Assembly (NCBI GenBank): GCA_008330645.1
Contig: VLTN01000065.1
Coordinates: 124,001 to 188,000, forward strand
From: Cafeteria roenbergensis
Lineage: Eukaryota > Sar > Bigyra > Bicosoecida > Cafeteriaceae
Reading direction: 5' to 3'
Length of the DNA: 64,000 nucleotides
The notes beneath the pieces are model-generated. The model saw only the letters and a program-made list of their open reading frames with translations, ran no database searches and was not told the DNA's origin. The translations under genes were made by a program, and so were the position numbers. Shown piece by piece: positions 34,601 to 44,050 of the stretch; the first letter of the stretch is position 1; every line of letters begins with the position of its first letter.

Positions 34601-37049
34601 GAGCTGCCTGGGCGGCGCGCTCGGCCTCCTCGGCCTCGCGGCGCTTCTGCTCCACGGAGCGGCGGCCAAAGAAGGGCACGCGGCGGCGCCCGTCCTTGGC
34701 CTCGGCGAGCTTCTCGAGGCGGCGCTTCACCTTGTTGAGTGCCGAGTTGTCGGCCGCCTCCAGGCGGTGGCGCAGGCGGGAGGCGAGGCCGGGGCGAGAG
34801 CCGGCGGAGGTCGCAGCGCCGGGCGCCGCGGTCCCAGCAGCGGCCGAGGAGGCGCCCCCGCCGTCGATGAGGCTCGCCTCGAGGGCCTCCATGGCAAGGA
34901 GCTCGTTCGCCGACAGCTTGGGAGACTCGAGGTAGACGAGCAGCCCGGGGGGGAGCATGTGGCGGAAGAGCGTTCGGGCCGTGGGGTTCCCGGCGCACCA
35001 GACCTCGACGAGGTAGCGGGAGACGAAGCGCTGGTCGGGGCTGGCCGCGAAGATGGAGTTGAAGTAGTGGCGGAGAAGGATGCCCGTGGAGAGCGAGGCG
35101 CGCTGCATCAGGCGGCACGTGTCAACGTCGGCCTGGTGGATGATGCCGCGCATGAGCATGGCGGCGCACTCGATGACCGTGGGGACCTTGAGGCGGAACA
35201 GGGCCAGCAGAGCCATGTAGCGCGCGGCCACCAGCTGCATCAGGTGCTCGCCCACCTCGCTGGGCGTGGTGTCTGCGGCCGACACCAGCACCGCGTCCAG
35301 GAGCCTCACCAGCTCCAGCAGCACCAGGGTGCCCGAGGAGCCCAGGGCGGCGGCCGCGCCGGAGGTGTAGTGGTCCAGCATGTCTGCCAGCGCCTCGCGC
35401 ATGTCCTCGCGCAGAAGCACGCGCCGGGCGTTCACCTCCCCGTCGCCGTCGGGCCGCGCGGGGGGGCGGGAGTTGCGGCAGAGGCGGCGGAGGAGGGCCA
35501 GCGCGGCCGTCGACACGGTCGGGTCCCCGTGGCGCAGGCACTCGAGAACGAGCGGCACGATCTCGGCAGCCGTGCCCAGCGCCTTCCAGGCGGCGTGGGC
35601 GCCCGCAATGCGGTACAGCGCGCCAAGGCACGCCGCAGTCTCGCTGGCAGGGCGAGAGTCGCCGGCCTTGGCCCCTGCGGCGGCGCGGCCGAGGAGGGCG
35701 CTCAGAGCCTGCCCGAACTTGCCTCTTCCCGTGTCGCTGGCGATGCCGAGCGGCTCCACGCAGGCGTTGAACACCTCGGCGGCACGGATCAGGCCCGAGT
35801 CGCTGCCGCCCGCGCCAGTCATGACGGCGCGGCCCGCGGATTCCAGGTGCGCCAGCATGAACCGCTCCACGACGGGGTCGAGCTCGCCTGGGCCCGCCGG
35901 GTGGGGCGGGGCCATGGCATGGGCGAGGCCAGAGGAAGGGATCGCCCCGGCTGCGGCAGCGGCTGACGCGCCACGAGAGCTGCCGCGGGCCGTGTGGGCG
36001 GGGCCGGTGACGCGCAGGGGCGGCTGCACCATGGCGTCCGCGGCGTTGATGGGCACTGGCAGCGCAACCGCCAGCGGCTGGCCGCCGGAGACCCGGAGGC
36101 AGTCGATGAGCCCGGCGACGAGGCCGTCGCGACGCGGGGAGATGTAGGTGCGGTGGGACCCGTCCCGGTACTGGATCGTGACGTGCTGGGGCTCCGCCTC
36201 GTGGCGCACCACGGCCAGGATGGCGCCGTACTTGCGCGAGGACACCACTTGGTAGGAGGCGCTGTCGCGCTCCGTGAGGCGGGTGTCCGTTAGAACGAGG
36301 CGGCGGGACCGCGGTGTGGGGTGCCGGGAGGTGAGCTTGGTCACATGAAACTCGGCGATGGTCGAGGCGCCGTCGTTGCCGTGCTTCACCCGGGCCGTGC
36401 GGTAGTCGGTCACGCTGACCGTGGAACCGCCGACGGCGCCAGTGCGGCCCAGCTTCGTTGCCAGGGCGCTGGCAGCCGCCATGAAGCCAGCCACGTCGCG
36501 CAGGGCGAACAGGTGGCCCCGTCCGTGCGCCTCCACCACAACGGCCGAAGCGTCGTCGGCCACAGTTTGGATCGACTGAATCTCGCGCATGGACCACACG
36601 GAGAGCTCCTCGCCCTCGGGGCTGATCTGCGCAATGCCGTACGACCGGACCTCCAGCGTGCAGCTGACGCGAGCTGCCGCCCGCGTCACCTTCAGGCCAG
36701 GAAACGGAGTGGACGCTCCGGAGCGCCGGCCAAAGGCGATTCGGGCCAAGTCCGTGAGCAGGTCGCTGCGGCGCTCGCAGCCGAACTGGAGCACTTCATT
36801 GCGTCGCCCGTTGCGGACAGTGACACGGAACTCGGTGTCGGACGAGACTGACGGGCCGAACTCCACTAGGTCCGAATCGTACCGCCACAGGTTGGTGATC
36901 GTCCAGTTGGACGGGTCCACGTTAATCAGCGCGCCCTCCAGCAGGGCAAACAGGCGGTGGTACTTGCCGCGCCAGCTGGAGTGCTTCGTCACGATGTACC
37001 GCGCGAGCACACCCGCCGCGGGGCACGGGCTCCCCTTCTCGAGCGACAT
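28602..37049 (-). CDS. RME-8 / DNAJC13 / GRV2 endosomal J-domain protein
   Basis: The product is a single-exon protein of 2815 residues, longer than human DNAJC13 (2243) or plant GRV2. The N-terminal PH-like region reads LARYIVTKHSSWRGKYHRLF, as in RME-8. IWN-type repeats recur (LIWNAQTRGELRAAL, VVWKYEMRAHVL, VMWNSDMRKELAAF, LIWDVVCRHELRATL). A GYF-like segment (EQGPFSLQDM ... GMREWVRLDSL) precedes the J domain, whose HPD is near residue 1516 (FHPDKNPAG). RME-8 activates Hsc70 on early endosomes to remodel clathrin and retromer coats. Unusual: the last roughly 130 residues are Ala/Pro-rich with four DPF motifs (DPFADMM, DPFAGLGG, DPFGDVF, DPFAGLLD), the last overlapping a clathrin-box-like LLD end. 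Confidence 0.95.
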   Translation of the reverse strand: MSLEKGSPCPAAGVLARYIVTKHSSWRGKYHRLFALLEGALINVDPSNWTITNLWRYDSDLVEFGPSVSSDTEFRVTVRNGRRNEVLQFGCERRSDLLTDLARIAFGRRSGASTPFPGLKVTRAAARVSCTLEVRSYGIAQISPEGEELSVWSMREIQSIQTVADDASAVVVEAHGRGHLFALRDVAGFMAAASALATKLGRTGAVGGSTVSVTDYRTARVKHGNDGASTIAEFHVTKLTSRHPTPRSRRLVLTDTRLTERDSASYQVVSSRKYGAILAVVRHEAEPQHVTIQYRDGSHRTYISPRRDGLVAGLIDCLRVSGGQPLAVALPVPINAADAMVQPPLRVTGPAHTARGSSRGASAAAAAGAIPSSGLAHAMAPPHPAGPGELDPVVERFMLAHLESAGRAVMTGAGGSDSGLIRAAEVFNACVEPLGIASDTGRGKFGQALSALLGRAAAGAKAGDSRPASETAACLGALYRIAGAHAAWKALGTAAEIVPLVLECLRHGDPTVSTAALALLRRLCRNSRPPARPDGDGEVNARRVLLREDMREALADMLDHYTSGAAAALGSSGTLVLLELVRLLDAVLVSAADTTPSEVGEHLMQLVAARYMALLALFRLKVPTVIECAAMLMRGIIHQADVDTCRLMQRASLSTGILLRHYFNSIFAASPDQRFVSRYLVEVWCAGNPTARTLFRHMLPPGLLVYLESPKLSANELLAMEALEASLIDGGGASSAAAGTAAPGAATSAGSRPGLASRLRHRLEAADNSALNKVKRRLEKLAEAKDGRRRVPFFGRRSVEQKRREAEEAERAAQAALAAEAEIVSGKMKQDGGVENFPIFFHMIMQDHDLPDLIWNAQTRGELRAALEAEVREIEREIELGGTVEEEAEGTISNRSAAARDRAATASSADTAAAAAAAASSAAEAAGTPGAGASDDGASEGGAKGPVKPKMQFAWNYSEFEVTYPSLREELRVGDQYLRVFLKGGRRAVADLRDPSNFFDALYRRVLRERAPSLRGMCLRGMALVYEQHWKAIGPFEDTDYIMWLISEEAHNAVRDRLLLLAQALSLHPINCEKMINGDCIELVVDLMTTAHTMDVDRRVTPQLKVGAGLLLRDATTAEADALRTAADGGAASAGSPHSGGMPRKTTAKVWHYRADPRDLAEGEKPEQGPFSLQDMQVLGQQRRLKRSSLVWAAGMREWVRLDSLRALMWLALSPGDPDLTPTERGLLCAKLLLRLVRLRPSVDGEGVPVRPVPMAKRVLSSARCMPHIAQALLTGDPDIVDTCTDLICDIVAFNPAATVKLYTTGIFFFALGYGGSNFEKIAQLLYISHLRQSFFSEAASLGRETTLARRSILGSLLPESMICVLENRGPKAFAEAFLSNVDTPEVVWKYEMRAHVLDMVGQHIGELPARLHANPATVYDYCPIPRVTYEALDKEMWCANFYLGNLTDEVRFPDWPIEDPVLLLRALLDTWREEMSKEGQEAVSLDSAYAQLGVTADADEKTIRKAYRKLAMKFHPDKNPAGRDTFEKIQAAYEALTATRPEVAAGGPDPLALLLVVRCQCILFKRCASVIKEYKYAGYPAIMQGLEEINPTDPLTTEGAGRMTEALTRLIYLTCLTSPRNSDELIRENGVETLLRLLGRATRELDPREEAGAVDLPPPDSGPKLGLRVLENVLHTLSGLAAMPDGRARFEADVASWAPAMVSALRFHRAPAAMKYALDAISRLSSSAAVQNALVDAGVIWRLIPLLFRFDVTLERETSEAAATDNAQKAANLHAKMAVRAIGRLGGYLGDKQSSPDNARVRAAMGALLTPVLALRLGRTKPDALLASLVGHEESPTVMWNSDMRKELAAFVKARIEELDATGNANMEAAAAFRYTTVSDELCIEGLYVRHFVADPKMSLESPFRLAIAIMRHIAYSSATPRVSLPGLDAKGEPLTGSDAEGLDEKIVSSIRDAQGVPMEMAMRHVRLALRALHLLVVGVSGVDDEIAGNGRPFLPSLYAALNADDGGVTDEAVRHRAAGSSARGAAGTGRSAGAGGARSSAAASDAPLRELVMTVIAAASTSEAFCRSTAELHQIPPLLRELPNDPVGVGPVLRTMLTHSCAVAELRRVGAIVDILILFAGGTASGPAPGQPGGPSIHDAPRLTVPRQAREEAGALLSAMCSNSTEGPPNMMNLTQLVPPAMARAIKESVSGATLAGGPTVGSAGAGVGAQGAGGGGGLGQAVRFFDGDHETPELIWDVVCRHELRATLLELEKGLKGRRTKAERAQAAGGFNGCPWAMPSSFSIKYTPIKGELCVGGIFVRLFVKEPTYPLRDPKGFLEACLNRLQSECDALIGLTSEDPEAVARAVRAAEAEAKTEAAAGGLQVGGSGGQAMVVRGEDVMTQVTHAVVCLLRNRPSFCDHVATLGFIPKLVKFIRQAGSNKARYNIGVQCVRVIEVVASNNTCVIQLSKQRAVETLMASVTPPHRDTAFTLEAVKKMLEADAAGATPDHSLIAAAMGCGTIAYLVGILEKEKIDHLVDASGAKVHAVTILKLMEADPIHGAACSAKLAEHGPEWSRYKHQKHDMFLSRSGRADYFLSDVDTGPSRLIKNAPEHGGPTPAAAAAAASGRAPPAGASAAALMLTDDTVPPPVPSRDPSYRGPSMGGFQAPAPAPVERPSGFGGFQAPAPAEPGSPVARRAPAPAAAAHDPFADMMGSSSAPAPAPAAAAAAHSDDPFAGLGGAPAPAPAPAPAPARARAPSDDPFGDVFSSGPTPMPAPAPAPTPAAASGAGGDMFAGMSTGPSPASARAPAPAPVPAPAPPADDDPFAGLLD

Positions 37050-38027
37050 GGCAAGCCCAACTGGTGCTCACGCCGCGCACCTGGCTTGCGTGCAGCCTGC
37101 GGGGCACCGAGGGGGCAGAGATCAAGCGCGCGGCGCCGAGGCTGTTTGGGAGGGCGGGCTAGGGGCGAGCCGGGCGCGACGGGGCGGCCTTTGCGAGCGG
37201 GCCGGGAGGCTGGGAACGATCTGCCTGCAGGTTGCTGGGACGACTCCCCAGCACTCCAGGGGACAGGATTGCGCGCGCGGCGCCGTGGTGCTGTTGCTGC
37301 GTCGCCGCCCAACCCAGCGGCGCGTGCACTGCTCCAACGCGCGCGTGCAAGCAGCGCCCCGCGGGCTCGCTGTCGGCAACAACGCCCTGTGCAAGTTGAC
37401 CTCAGGCGACAAAACTCTCGCGGCCGCCGCCGCAAACGTCGGCCAGGACCCGCCACGGATGGACCCGCTGGGGCACGCGATCCGCGGACTGCACTCACCC
37501 CGCTTCGGCTGCCCACGCCACTTCGCGCGGATCTCTGTGGCCGAGCAGCGTGATTCGCGCATTCGCGGCGAACTCGTCGGGCCTTGCTGCGCCCCGGCAG
37601 AGCTCTTGACGTCCCGAGTCTCGCGATCAAGCCCAGCCCCCGACCGCCCCCCGCTGCGCCTCGCAACCTTGCCCCCGGCTTGCTGGCACGCCCGTAGGCG
37701 GCCACGCGAGGATGGGAGCACCCTGCGGTGCGTCGTCTTGCCCGGGTGCGAGTGCGTTCGTGTTGCTTGATGCATCAGCAGTAGCCCAAGGCTGGCGATT
37801 TCCAACTCGAGACACACGAATCTGACGCCGTCACCCGCGACAAGAAGCGCGGCTTCAGCTTGCCAATTGCCTACGCACGCACAACACCACACCAGTTGCA
37901 CAAAGAATTCGCTGGTCCTGAATCACAGGGCGCTCCAATCGCAGCACGCCTGCCAGCGAGCAGCTCCCGCCGGAGTGCGCCGCGCCGCCACGGCACACGA
38001 AACGCTGGGCCCGGCCAAGCTTGCGAT
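37050..38027. other. intergenic, no gene seen
   Basis: About 980 bp lie between the RME-8 start and the 3' end of VMA21, both on the minus strand. It presumably includes the RME-8 promoter. All open frames overlap one another and none resembles a known protein. GC falls somewhat near 37750-37950. Confidence 0.5.
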
Positions 38028-38581
38028 CTAGATGCTCTTCAGCTTGTCGCGGGCACCGCCGTCTCGCAGGCTCTGTGTGTCTGGCTGGACCAGCGCCTCG
38101 CCTGGCCCGGCACTGGAGGCATCGGCAACAGCAGCTTGTCGCCCCGGCGCCTCGGAGGGAACGTCGAAGTACGCGAAGACGGCGTACCCCAGAGCGATGC
38201 ACTGTGCGACTGCTGCTGCAATGACAGCCCTGCGAGCACGCCGGGGCGGGGATCGGCGACGCAAGCAGAGGGGCGCTCGCAAGTTGAGAATCACTCGAAG
38301 CGAATTTGCGCGGGACTCGGAGCCGACCCCACAGCGCGCACGTCTCCCGGTGGCGGAGGCAGCCTGGGGGGGGCACGTGCCCTAGCGACCGCTGCACTGC
38401 CAACTTACGCGACCAGGTCATCGTCTAGCGCCCAGCGTGCGCCGAAAAATGTGCCCAAAGGAAGCAACACCATCAGAACCGCAACAGCGAAGAAAACGCC
38501 CAGCACCGCTGGGCGGCCAGCCGCGGCTGCATCATGAGGTGTGCTCGGAGCCTTGCCCAGGTCAGCGGCCAGCTCCGGCAT
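38028..38581 (-). CDS. VMA21-like V-ATPase assembly chaperone
   Basis: Exon 1 (38581-38409) gives MPELAADLGKAPST and a first membrane segment, VLGVFFAVAVLMVLLPLGTF. It ends at GTAAGT in phase 2. Exon 2 (38229-38028) starts after TCGCAG, restores the frame and supplies a second membrane segment, AVIAAAVAQCIALGYAVFAY. Size (about 124 residues), two close membrane helices and the FF..A.LM..P.G pattern of the first helix match VMA21, the small ER protein that guides assembly of the V-ATPase Vo sector. The C-terminus DKLKSI has lysines at -3 and -5, a KxKxx-type ER retrieval signal; yeast VMA21 uses a dilysine signal there. An upstream ATG (38791) would add a long leader unlike the family. Confidence 0.65.
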
Positions 38582-39726
38582 GGGTCTCGAGTGCGCTCGG
38601 CGCGGTGCCCTTGGCCCGCCAGGCGAGCAGAGCCGGGACAACTGGCATCGCCGCAGTGGCCGCTCGCCTTCAACCCATTGCGCGAGACGCCAGACGCCTG
38701 GGGAAAGTGGCATGCGGTCCACCTTTTCGCTGACTGCGTTGAGGTCCCTGTGTTTTTTGCCGCCCCGCACCAATCTTGCGGCCAATGCCATGGCAGTCCT
38801 GCAAACCCCCTCTCAGTCTTACGTGCGGCCAAACTGGCTGTGCAGAGTATGCCTGCTGTGCCCACTTTGCGTTCCACGAGTGTCCCGTTGGCAGTGGTGG
38901 GTGACGAGTGTTGACAGCGTCCTGAGAATTTGCGCCCTGATTCTAGAGGTGTGCACGATACCACAGTGTTCTGAGCAGGGGCGCACTGTCGGCCAAAAGG
39001 TGTTATTTCTGACGTGAGATCCCCAGAAGTGCACTTTGAGGCTCAAGGCGGGTTGGATGGCATTTCTGCACACCCAGTCCACATTGCCAGCGTTAGTAAT
39101 GTTATTGAGGGGCGAGACGGCTACGGGGCGGTTTGTTAAAAGCCTACGAGATTCACTCCCTGCAGAACCGCCCTCTTCCGCGAGGTCGCCTTGGCCTGTC
39201 ACGGCTCAGCCCCCATCGAACCAATTAGCCGACTTCCAACGGCTTGCCACACGCTTCAACACACACGACACGGTCCGCTGTTGGCGCCGCTGTCCAGGCA
39301 GCGTTAGTATCTCTGCTGAAGCCTCACGCTGTTTGAGGTGTCGGCCTCGCCCCTGCCACCAGCAACCAAACCCGACCCCGACAAGCCCGCGAAACCAGGC
39401 TTGTGGGAGGCAGACTGGGCGGCAGCTGGGGCGAGGGGTGTGTTTGGGTCTGTTCGCGACTGCAGCCGCAACGAGGGCCAGCTGGCCGTCTCGGAAAGCC
39501 TTGCGGCAGCAATTACGATGACAGGTGGCAATGCCCGGGCCGTCAAAGGGCCTCCCGCGGAGCTCCGATCCGCTCGGCGTGATTTCGATCGCTCGCGGCT
39601 CTGCCTGCAGGCCTAGGGTTGGCATTGCGCATACTTGCGGTGCCCCAGCTCGCACCTGGACAGGTGACCGCTGGTCGTTGCGCTGGCCAAGGCGGCCAGA
39701 TCAAGCGTCAGAACTCCACGGCCGAC
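38582..39726. other. intergenic; contains a lower-GC stretch
   Basis: No gene was recognised. From about 38730 to 39300 the composition drops: the line at 39001-39060 has 31 G/C in 60, against 45 of 60 in the coding line at 40441-40500. Frames here are short and stop-rich. Confidence 0.5.
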
Positions 39727-41179
39727 ATGAGCGTTGCCGGGTCGGAGTCGGCCCAGTCGCAGGCTGCGGACGCAATCCACTCGCTGCACTCTCGCGTCCA
39801 AGCCCAGGCTGCAGCCGCCTCGAGCTTGCGGGAAGCGCTCGGAGCTATGGGAAGAGAGATCCAGTCTCTTCGTTCGTCGGCCGCCCAGGCCAGGGCAGCC
39901 CAGGCCGAGTGCGAAGACTTGGAGATGGTGAGCCGGTTGAACCAGGGCAGCGAACTCGCGCGGCGACCCAGCCCTCTCCCCGACCCATGCGCGAGCCACG
40001 GTGAGGTGTGCCGCCAACGCCGTACCCTTTCTTGAACCTTCCGGCTCGCAGCGGCTCGGGGCGTCCCAGCAGCGGGAGGAGGCGCTCCATGGCCAAGTGG
40101 CCGAGCTCACCGCGCAGCTTGAGCGCACCAAGGCGGCCGAGGCGCGCCGGGCTGCATCGGCGACTTCGCATGTTGGCACCGTACTGGCCCTTGCAGAGTC
40201 GCTTGCCTGCCTTCGCGAGACGGCACGGGCGGTGAAGGACGCGTCAGCTGCAGCCGACCTGCAAGACGCGCTGGCGCCGCTCGCTGCAGCAGCCAGGCGG
40301 CCGGTGCCTCCCGTCCCGACGCCGCTCCGTTCGCTTGCGGAGGCGGCGGCTGCCAGTCGCGTGACCGATGCCGCGTGGGAGGACGCTGTGGCCGCAGCTC
40401 GCGGGCCAGACGCCGCTGCTGCCCTCGTCGCCTGGGAGGCGGAGGCGGCTTCGGCCGCGACGGAGATCGCGAGAGCCTTGCGCCCAGCCGTGACCTCGGC
40501 ACTGGATTCGGCCACGGCAGGTGCAGACGCAGTGCGCCAGCGCGCCCAGGAGGCGGAGAAGCGAGCCGCGGACGCAGAGCACGACCTCCGAGCGGCTCGC
40601 GACCGCTGCTCGCGTGCCGAGGCCGCGGCGGAACTGGCAACGTCTCAGCTGCAGGCCGCCCAGCGCTCAGGTGCCACCCGCGCGGCAGAGCTCGAAGCCT
40701 CCGTCGCAAAGCTGCGGGAGAGGGACGCGCGACTCATGGCCGCATTGCGGGAGGCGGCCGACGCTCAAGATGCCGCAACCGCGGAGGCCGACCTCCAGCG
40801 CAGGCGCGCAATCACCGCAGAGAACGAAATGCAAGCCGCCATGGTTGCGCTGCTTCGGGCGCAAAACGCACGGGCGGAGGAGTCACTCGAGGCGGCCAAG
40901 CACTCGGGATCGGACTCAACTGCTGCTCTGGTTGCCGAGTTGCGCGCCGCTCAAAAGGCGCTGGCTGCGATGCCGAGCGCGAAGAAGGGCCACGCGGAAG
41001 CAGGCGACTCCCCGTCGTCCGCCGCTCGGCCTCAAGCTGAAATCGCCTCGCTCAGGCGAGAAGTCGCCCACCAAAACGAGGAGCTTCGCACCCTTCGGAG
41101 GCGCCTTCAAGACTTGCAAACGGTAGATGTGTACACTGGGACCATGTCCCGTCTCCTCGCGTCTGCTGCCAGCGACTGA
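39727..41179 (+). CDS. coiled-coil protein, function unknown
   Basis: Exon 1 (39727-39927) encodes MSVAGSESAQSQAADAIHSL and ends at GTGAGC in phase 0. Exon 2 most likely starts at 40052 after CTCGCAG (a CCCAG at 40070 is also in phase) and runs to the TGA at 41177. The product is about 442 residues, nearly all Ala/Glu/Arg/Gln-rich heptads predicted to form long coiled coils, interrupted by a Pro-containing hinge near 40300-40340. The C-terminal segment is another leucine-rich coil (LRREVAHQNEELRTLRRRLQ) followed by a short tail, VDVYTGTMSRLLASAASD, that could be a small capping domain. I cannot tell whether it is centrosomal, ciliary or Golgi. Coding bias is strong in both exons. Confidence 0.65.
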
Positions 41180-43603
41180 GCGCCAACTCGGCGCACCTTG
41201 TTGGTTGCCGGGAACCCTGATCTGCAGGCGTGCTGGCTGGCCTGCCGCGCATCGGCTCCGCCGACGTGCAGGCGGCTGGACGTCTACGAGCACTCGGCAA
41301 GCCTGATCGCATCGCCTGCATGAATGCCAACATTCCATCTTGCGTGCCATTTGCTTGCGTGTCATTGATTTTGTTGCCTCGAAAGCTGCTATGCACGGTA
41401 CTGATGGGTCTCCAGATACAGCCACTGCTTCACCCGAGCTGCCAGGCATGCCGCAAAACGCTTGAGGGTCAAGGTGTCGGGAGGTGCAGGGCTGATCGCG
41501 TGACAGCTACTCCCTGCTTTCACACACGTGAGGCGGTGCACGGTTCCATGCGATGACAGCTGCACGGCTGATGAGACCGCCCTGCAAATCTTGGGCCGCT
41601 CGCGTGCCCCTTGGTAGCAGGTCGGAAGTAACTAACGAACCAACACACAATGGATGAGCTGAGTTTCCATGCAAAAGGGCGAGCCGCTTCAGGGACAGAA
41701 TGCGAGGCACGCACGCAAAGTCCAAGCAAGCCAGAAAGCACGTCATCACACCAGTTTGCTGGCATACTCCGCAGGCCAGTCAGGCTGGGTGTGCTGTGGT
41801 GGCCGGAAGTCAAGATGAGTATGCAGTGGGCTTAAAAGATGCCGCCGGCTTGAGGGAACCACTGTGGTTCCTGTGCCAGATATGCAGGTCCTGGCTTCGG
41901 AAGCAGATGTTGAACATCCATAGGTGCACAAGCTGACAGCTTCTGACGTCGCAGCCAGCGAGCAGCAGTTCCTGAAGAAGGCCTCCACGATGCCCAGCGC
42001 TCCCACCCGAGTCGATTCTATTCCTCATGCTGCATGTCGAAGCCGTGAAAGCGGAACAGCTCGGCATGGTTAGCAACCTGAAGGCTTATGCTCAGTCTTC
42101 AAGCACACATCAGAGCTACGCGTGCCAAAAGGGCAGCCATTTTTGCACATTGGCACCCCAAAGCAGACTACCGGTGGCAAAGCGCCATACATCGATCCTG
42201 AGCGACACATGAATGCTCGCTCCCACGCACGACCAGGCCGGACTGGTTGTGAGGATCCGCCCTCGAAAGAGACACAGCTCGTTCCTGTCATTTGCAAGAC
42301 TATGACCGAGCGTTTTGGAGACTTTCCCTGGGGGATGGGACCGAAGCAGTGTTTGCTCGACTCCAAGTTGCTCAAGCAGTGAAAACAGGGCAACGTCGCT
42401 GCCGATGGCCCTGGGGCAATGCGCTGAAGCCAATTCTTTGTGCAGCTTTGGGGGAGGGGAGCCGACACCACGACCTTCAAGCGCATGTGGTAGTGGTCGG
42501 CATCGTCATGGTCTTGACAAATTCGCTGGTATTGCTGTTCGGTCCTCGGTGCCCGCACAGACCCATTGGGAGCACGTCCATCGGCATTTATCAGAGAGAT
42601 CTCATGGCGTTGAACGCAATGCGGTTCCAAACGCAAGCAGGATCCCGGCAACCGACGCTCATCAGCTCGTTATTTCACTTGCGAGTGCCTGATGGTGAGA
42701 CCATTTGCCAACAGGTTCACCATCGAGGGTCTTCCGCTCGTTCTTGCCAGTTGTGACATTGTCAAATCGCAGCGAGAAGCTTTTGATCAAGGTCGGGCAT
42801 CTGATGGTTCGTTCACACATGTGGGGCTGCGCCTCCAGGCTTGTCAACGATCGCACCACCTTTGCTGCGGCACTTGGATCTGGCCACCGGTGTCAAATAG
42901 TGCCCTGGGTGCAGTGCGCGAAGTAGGATCCCAGCGTTGCGGTGGATCCCTCAAAGCAGTCTCACGGGCTCAGCAACGGGTTGTCGGTGTTGCGCGTGGT
43001 GGCGGGCTAACTTTCACGAAGCGGGCATTGCCACCTGGATTCCACACAGCTTTCGTGACGCTCGAACGAGCTGCGGCCCGGCAAAGCAGGCCTCTCTCCG
43101 AGACTGCGTTTGCAGTCACAGTTGTTCATAGTCCAGCACAGCTTTTCGGCTCCGGAAGTGCAAGGTCGCGACTGGTGCCGACGCGTTGGCTTCTCCTGTG
43201 GTCTGTGGATTTTCGCCGAAGCTTTCTCCACCACCCAGCAAGGACGTAGACGTTGAGCTGCTGTGTTTGTGTGCGCCATGCAGGCGGCAGCGTGGAGCGC
43301 TGCAGAGGTCAAGCACCTGATTTTTCGGCAGGCTTTTTTTCTCTTGCCTCGCTTGGAACCGACATCTGGCCAGGTGGCCCAAGCGCTGGCGGATATCAGT
43401 TGTCGGGCGATCGCGGGAGGCATAGCGGAGCCTCCTGCCAGAGTAAGCACCTTGGACACACACTCACGCACGCATTTCATAGTCGCGGCTTTGCTTGGCT
43501 GAGCAGCCGATGCAGCAGACAAAACCAGTCCTCGGACGACAGCCAGTCGCAAATCGCTCACGGGGAGCAGCCCATACACCATGCAGTGTTCCTTGGCACC
43601 GGG
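41180..43603. other. gene-poor, lower-GC region of about 2.4 kb
   Basis: The composition is clearly unlike the flanking genes (for example 31 G/C of 60 at 42481-42540). No complete gene is evident. Two traces may be relics: a plus-strand frame ending FLCQICRSWLRKQMLNIHRC (about 41860-41930), which has a C-x2-C...H-x-C zinc-finger-like spacing, and a 193-codon minus-strand frame at 42070-42651 with five Cys in its last 40 residues. Neither resembles a protein I know. No terminal inverted repeat, poly-A tail or tRNA gene was seen. The GC recovers inside the CCCH gene at 43604. Confidence 0.5.
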
Positions 43604-44050
43604 TCACGGTCGGTCCGGCGAGGCCATGGGGACAAGAGTGAAGTACTTGGGTCGCAGCTCGGGGGCGAGTCCGCCGCCTGCGGCCAGCATCTGGGAGATG
43701 AGCGGGGATACGTGCGCCATAGGGTCGTGTGCCATCGACCTGGGCATGTCAGCAAGCATGGCGTCGTCCGGGATGGCTGGTTCGTCGTGCAGGAACCGGC
43801 ATCTCGCGCCGTACTCGCAGCGACCTTCGACCCAGAAGCTCCGGCAGCGCTCCGTCTTGTGCTTGGGGTGGCGAGCCACAGGCCTGAGCTCCACTAGCCC
43901 GTGGGCAAACTGGCACTTCTCTCCGTACCTGCACGCCCCCGTCTGGGTGAATGTCCGGCACATTTCCGTCTTGAACAGCGCATGCTGGCCACCCCCCGAA
44001 CGGCCGGATCTTCCTGACCTGGCGCCCATGCGCCCTCCAGAAGCGGCCAT
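43604..44050 (-). CDS. tandem CCCH zinc-finger protein, TIS11/TTP type
   Basis: The product is 148 residues from the ATG at 44050; the frame is open further upstream (ATG at 44416), but that leader is not conserved-looking. Two fingers have the exact C-x8-C-x5-C-x3-H spacing: [20 protein letters not shown] and [20 protein letters not shown]. Each has the lead-in typical of the family (FKTEMC, HKTERC), with 18 residues between fingers (GLVELRP...HPKHK). TIS11-type proteins bind AU-rich elements in 3' UTRs and promote mRNA decay. The C-terminal 60 residues carry no known NOT1-binding motif that I can identify. Confidence 0.85.
   Translation of the reverse strand: MAASGGRMGARSGRSGRSGGGQHALFKTEMCRTFTQTGACRYGEKCQFAHGLVELRPVARHPKHKTERCRSFWVEGRCEYGARCRFLHDEPAIPDDAMLADMPRSMAHDPMAHVSPLISQMLAAGGGLAPELRPKYFTLVPMASPDRP

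Noticed and set aside
33060-35966. 968-codon plus-strand frame opposite RME-8
   Set aside because: Shadow of RME-8 coding sequence that keeps going where codons end in G/C.
42692-43249. 185-codon plus-strand frame in the low-GC block
   Set aside because: No family resemblance and irregular codon use compared with neighbours; noted only as part of the unexplained block.
43253-43897. 214-codon plus-strand frame over the end of the CCCH gene
   Set aside because: It overlaps the second zinc finger on the opposite strand, where the exact CCCH spacing proves the minus strand. The product has no domain.
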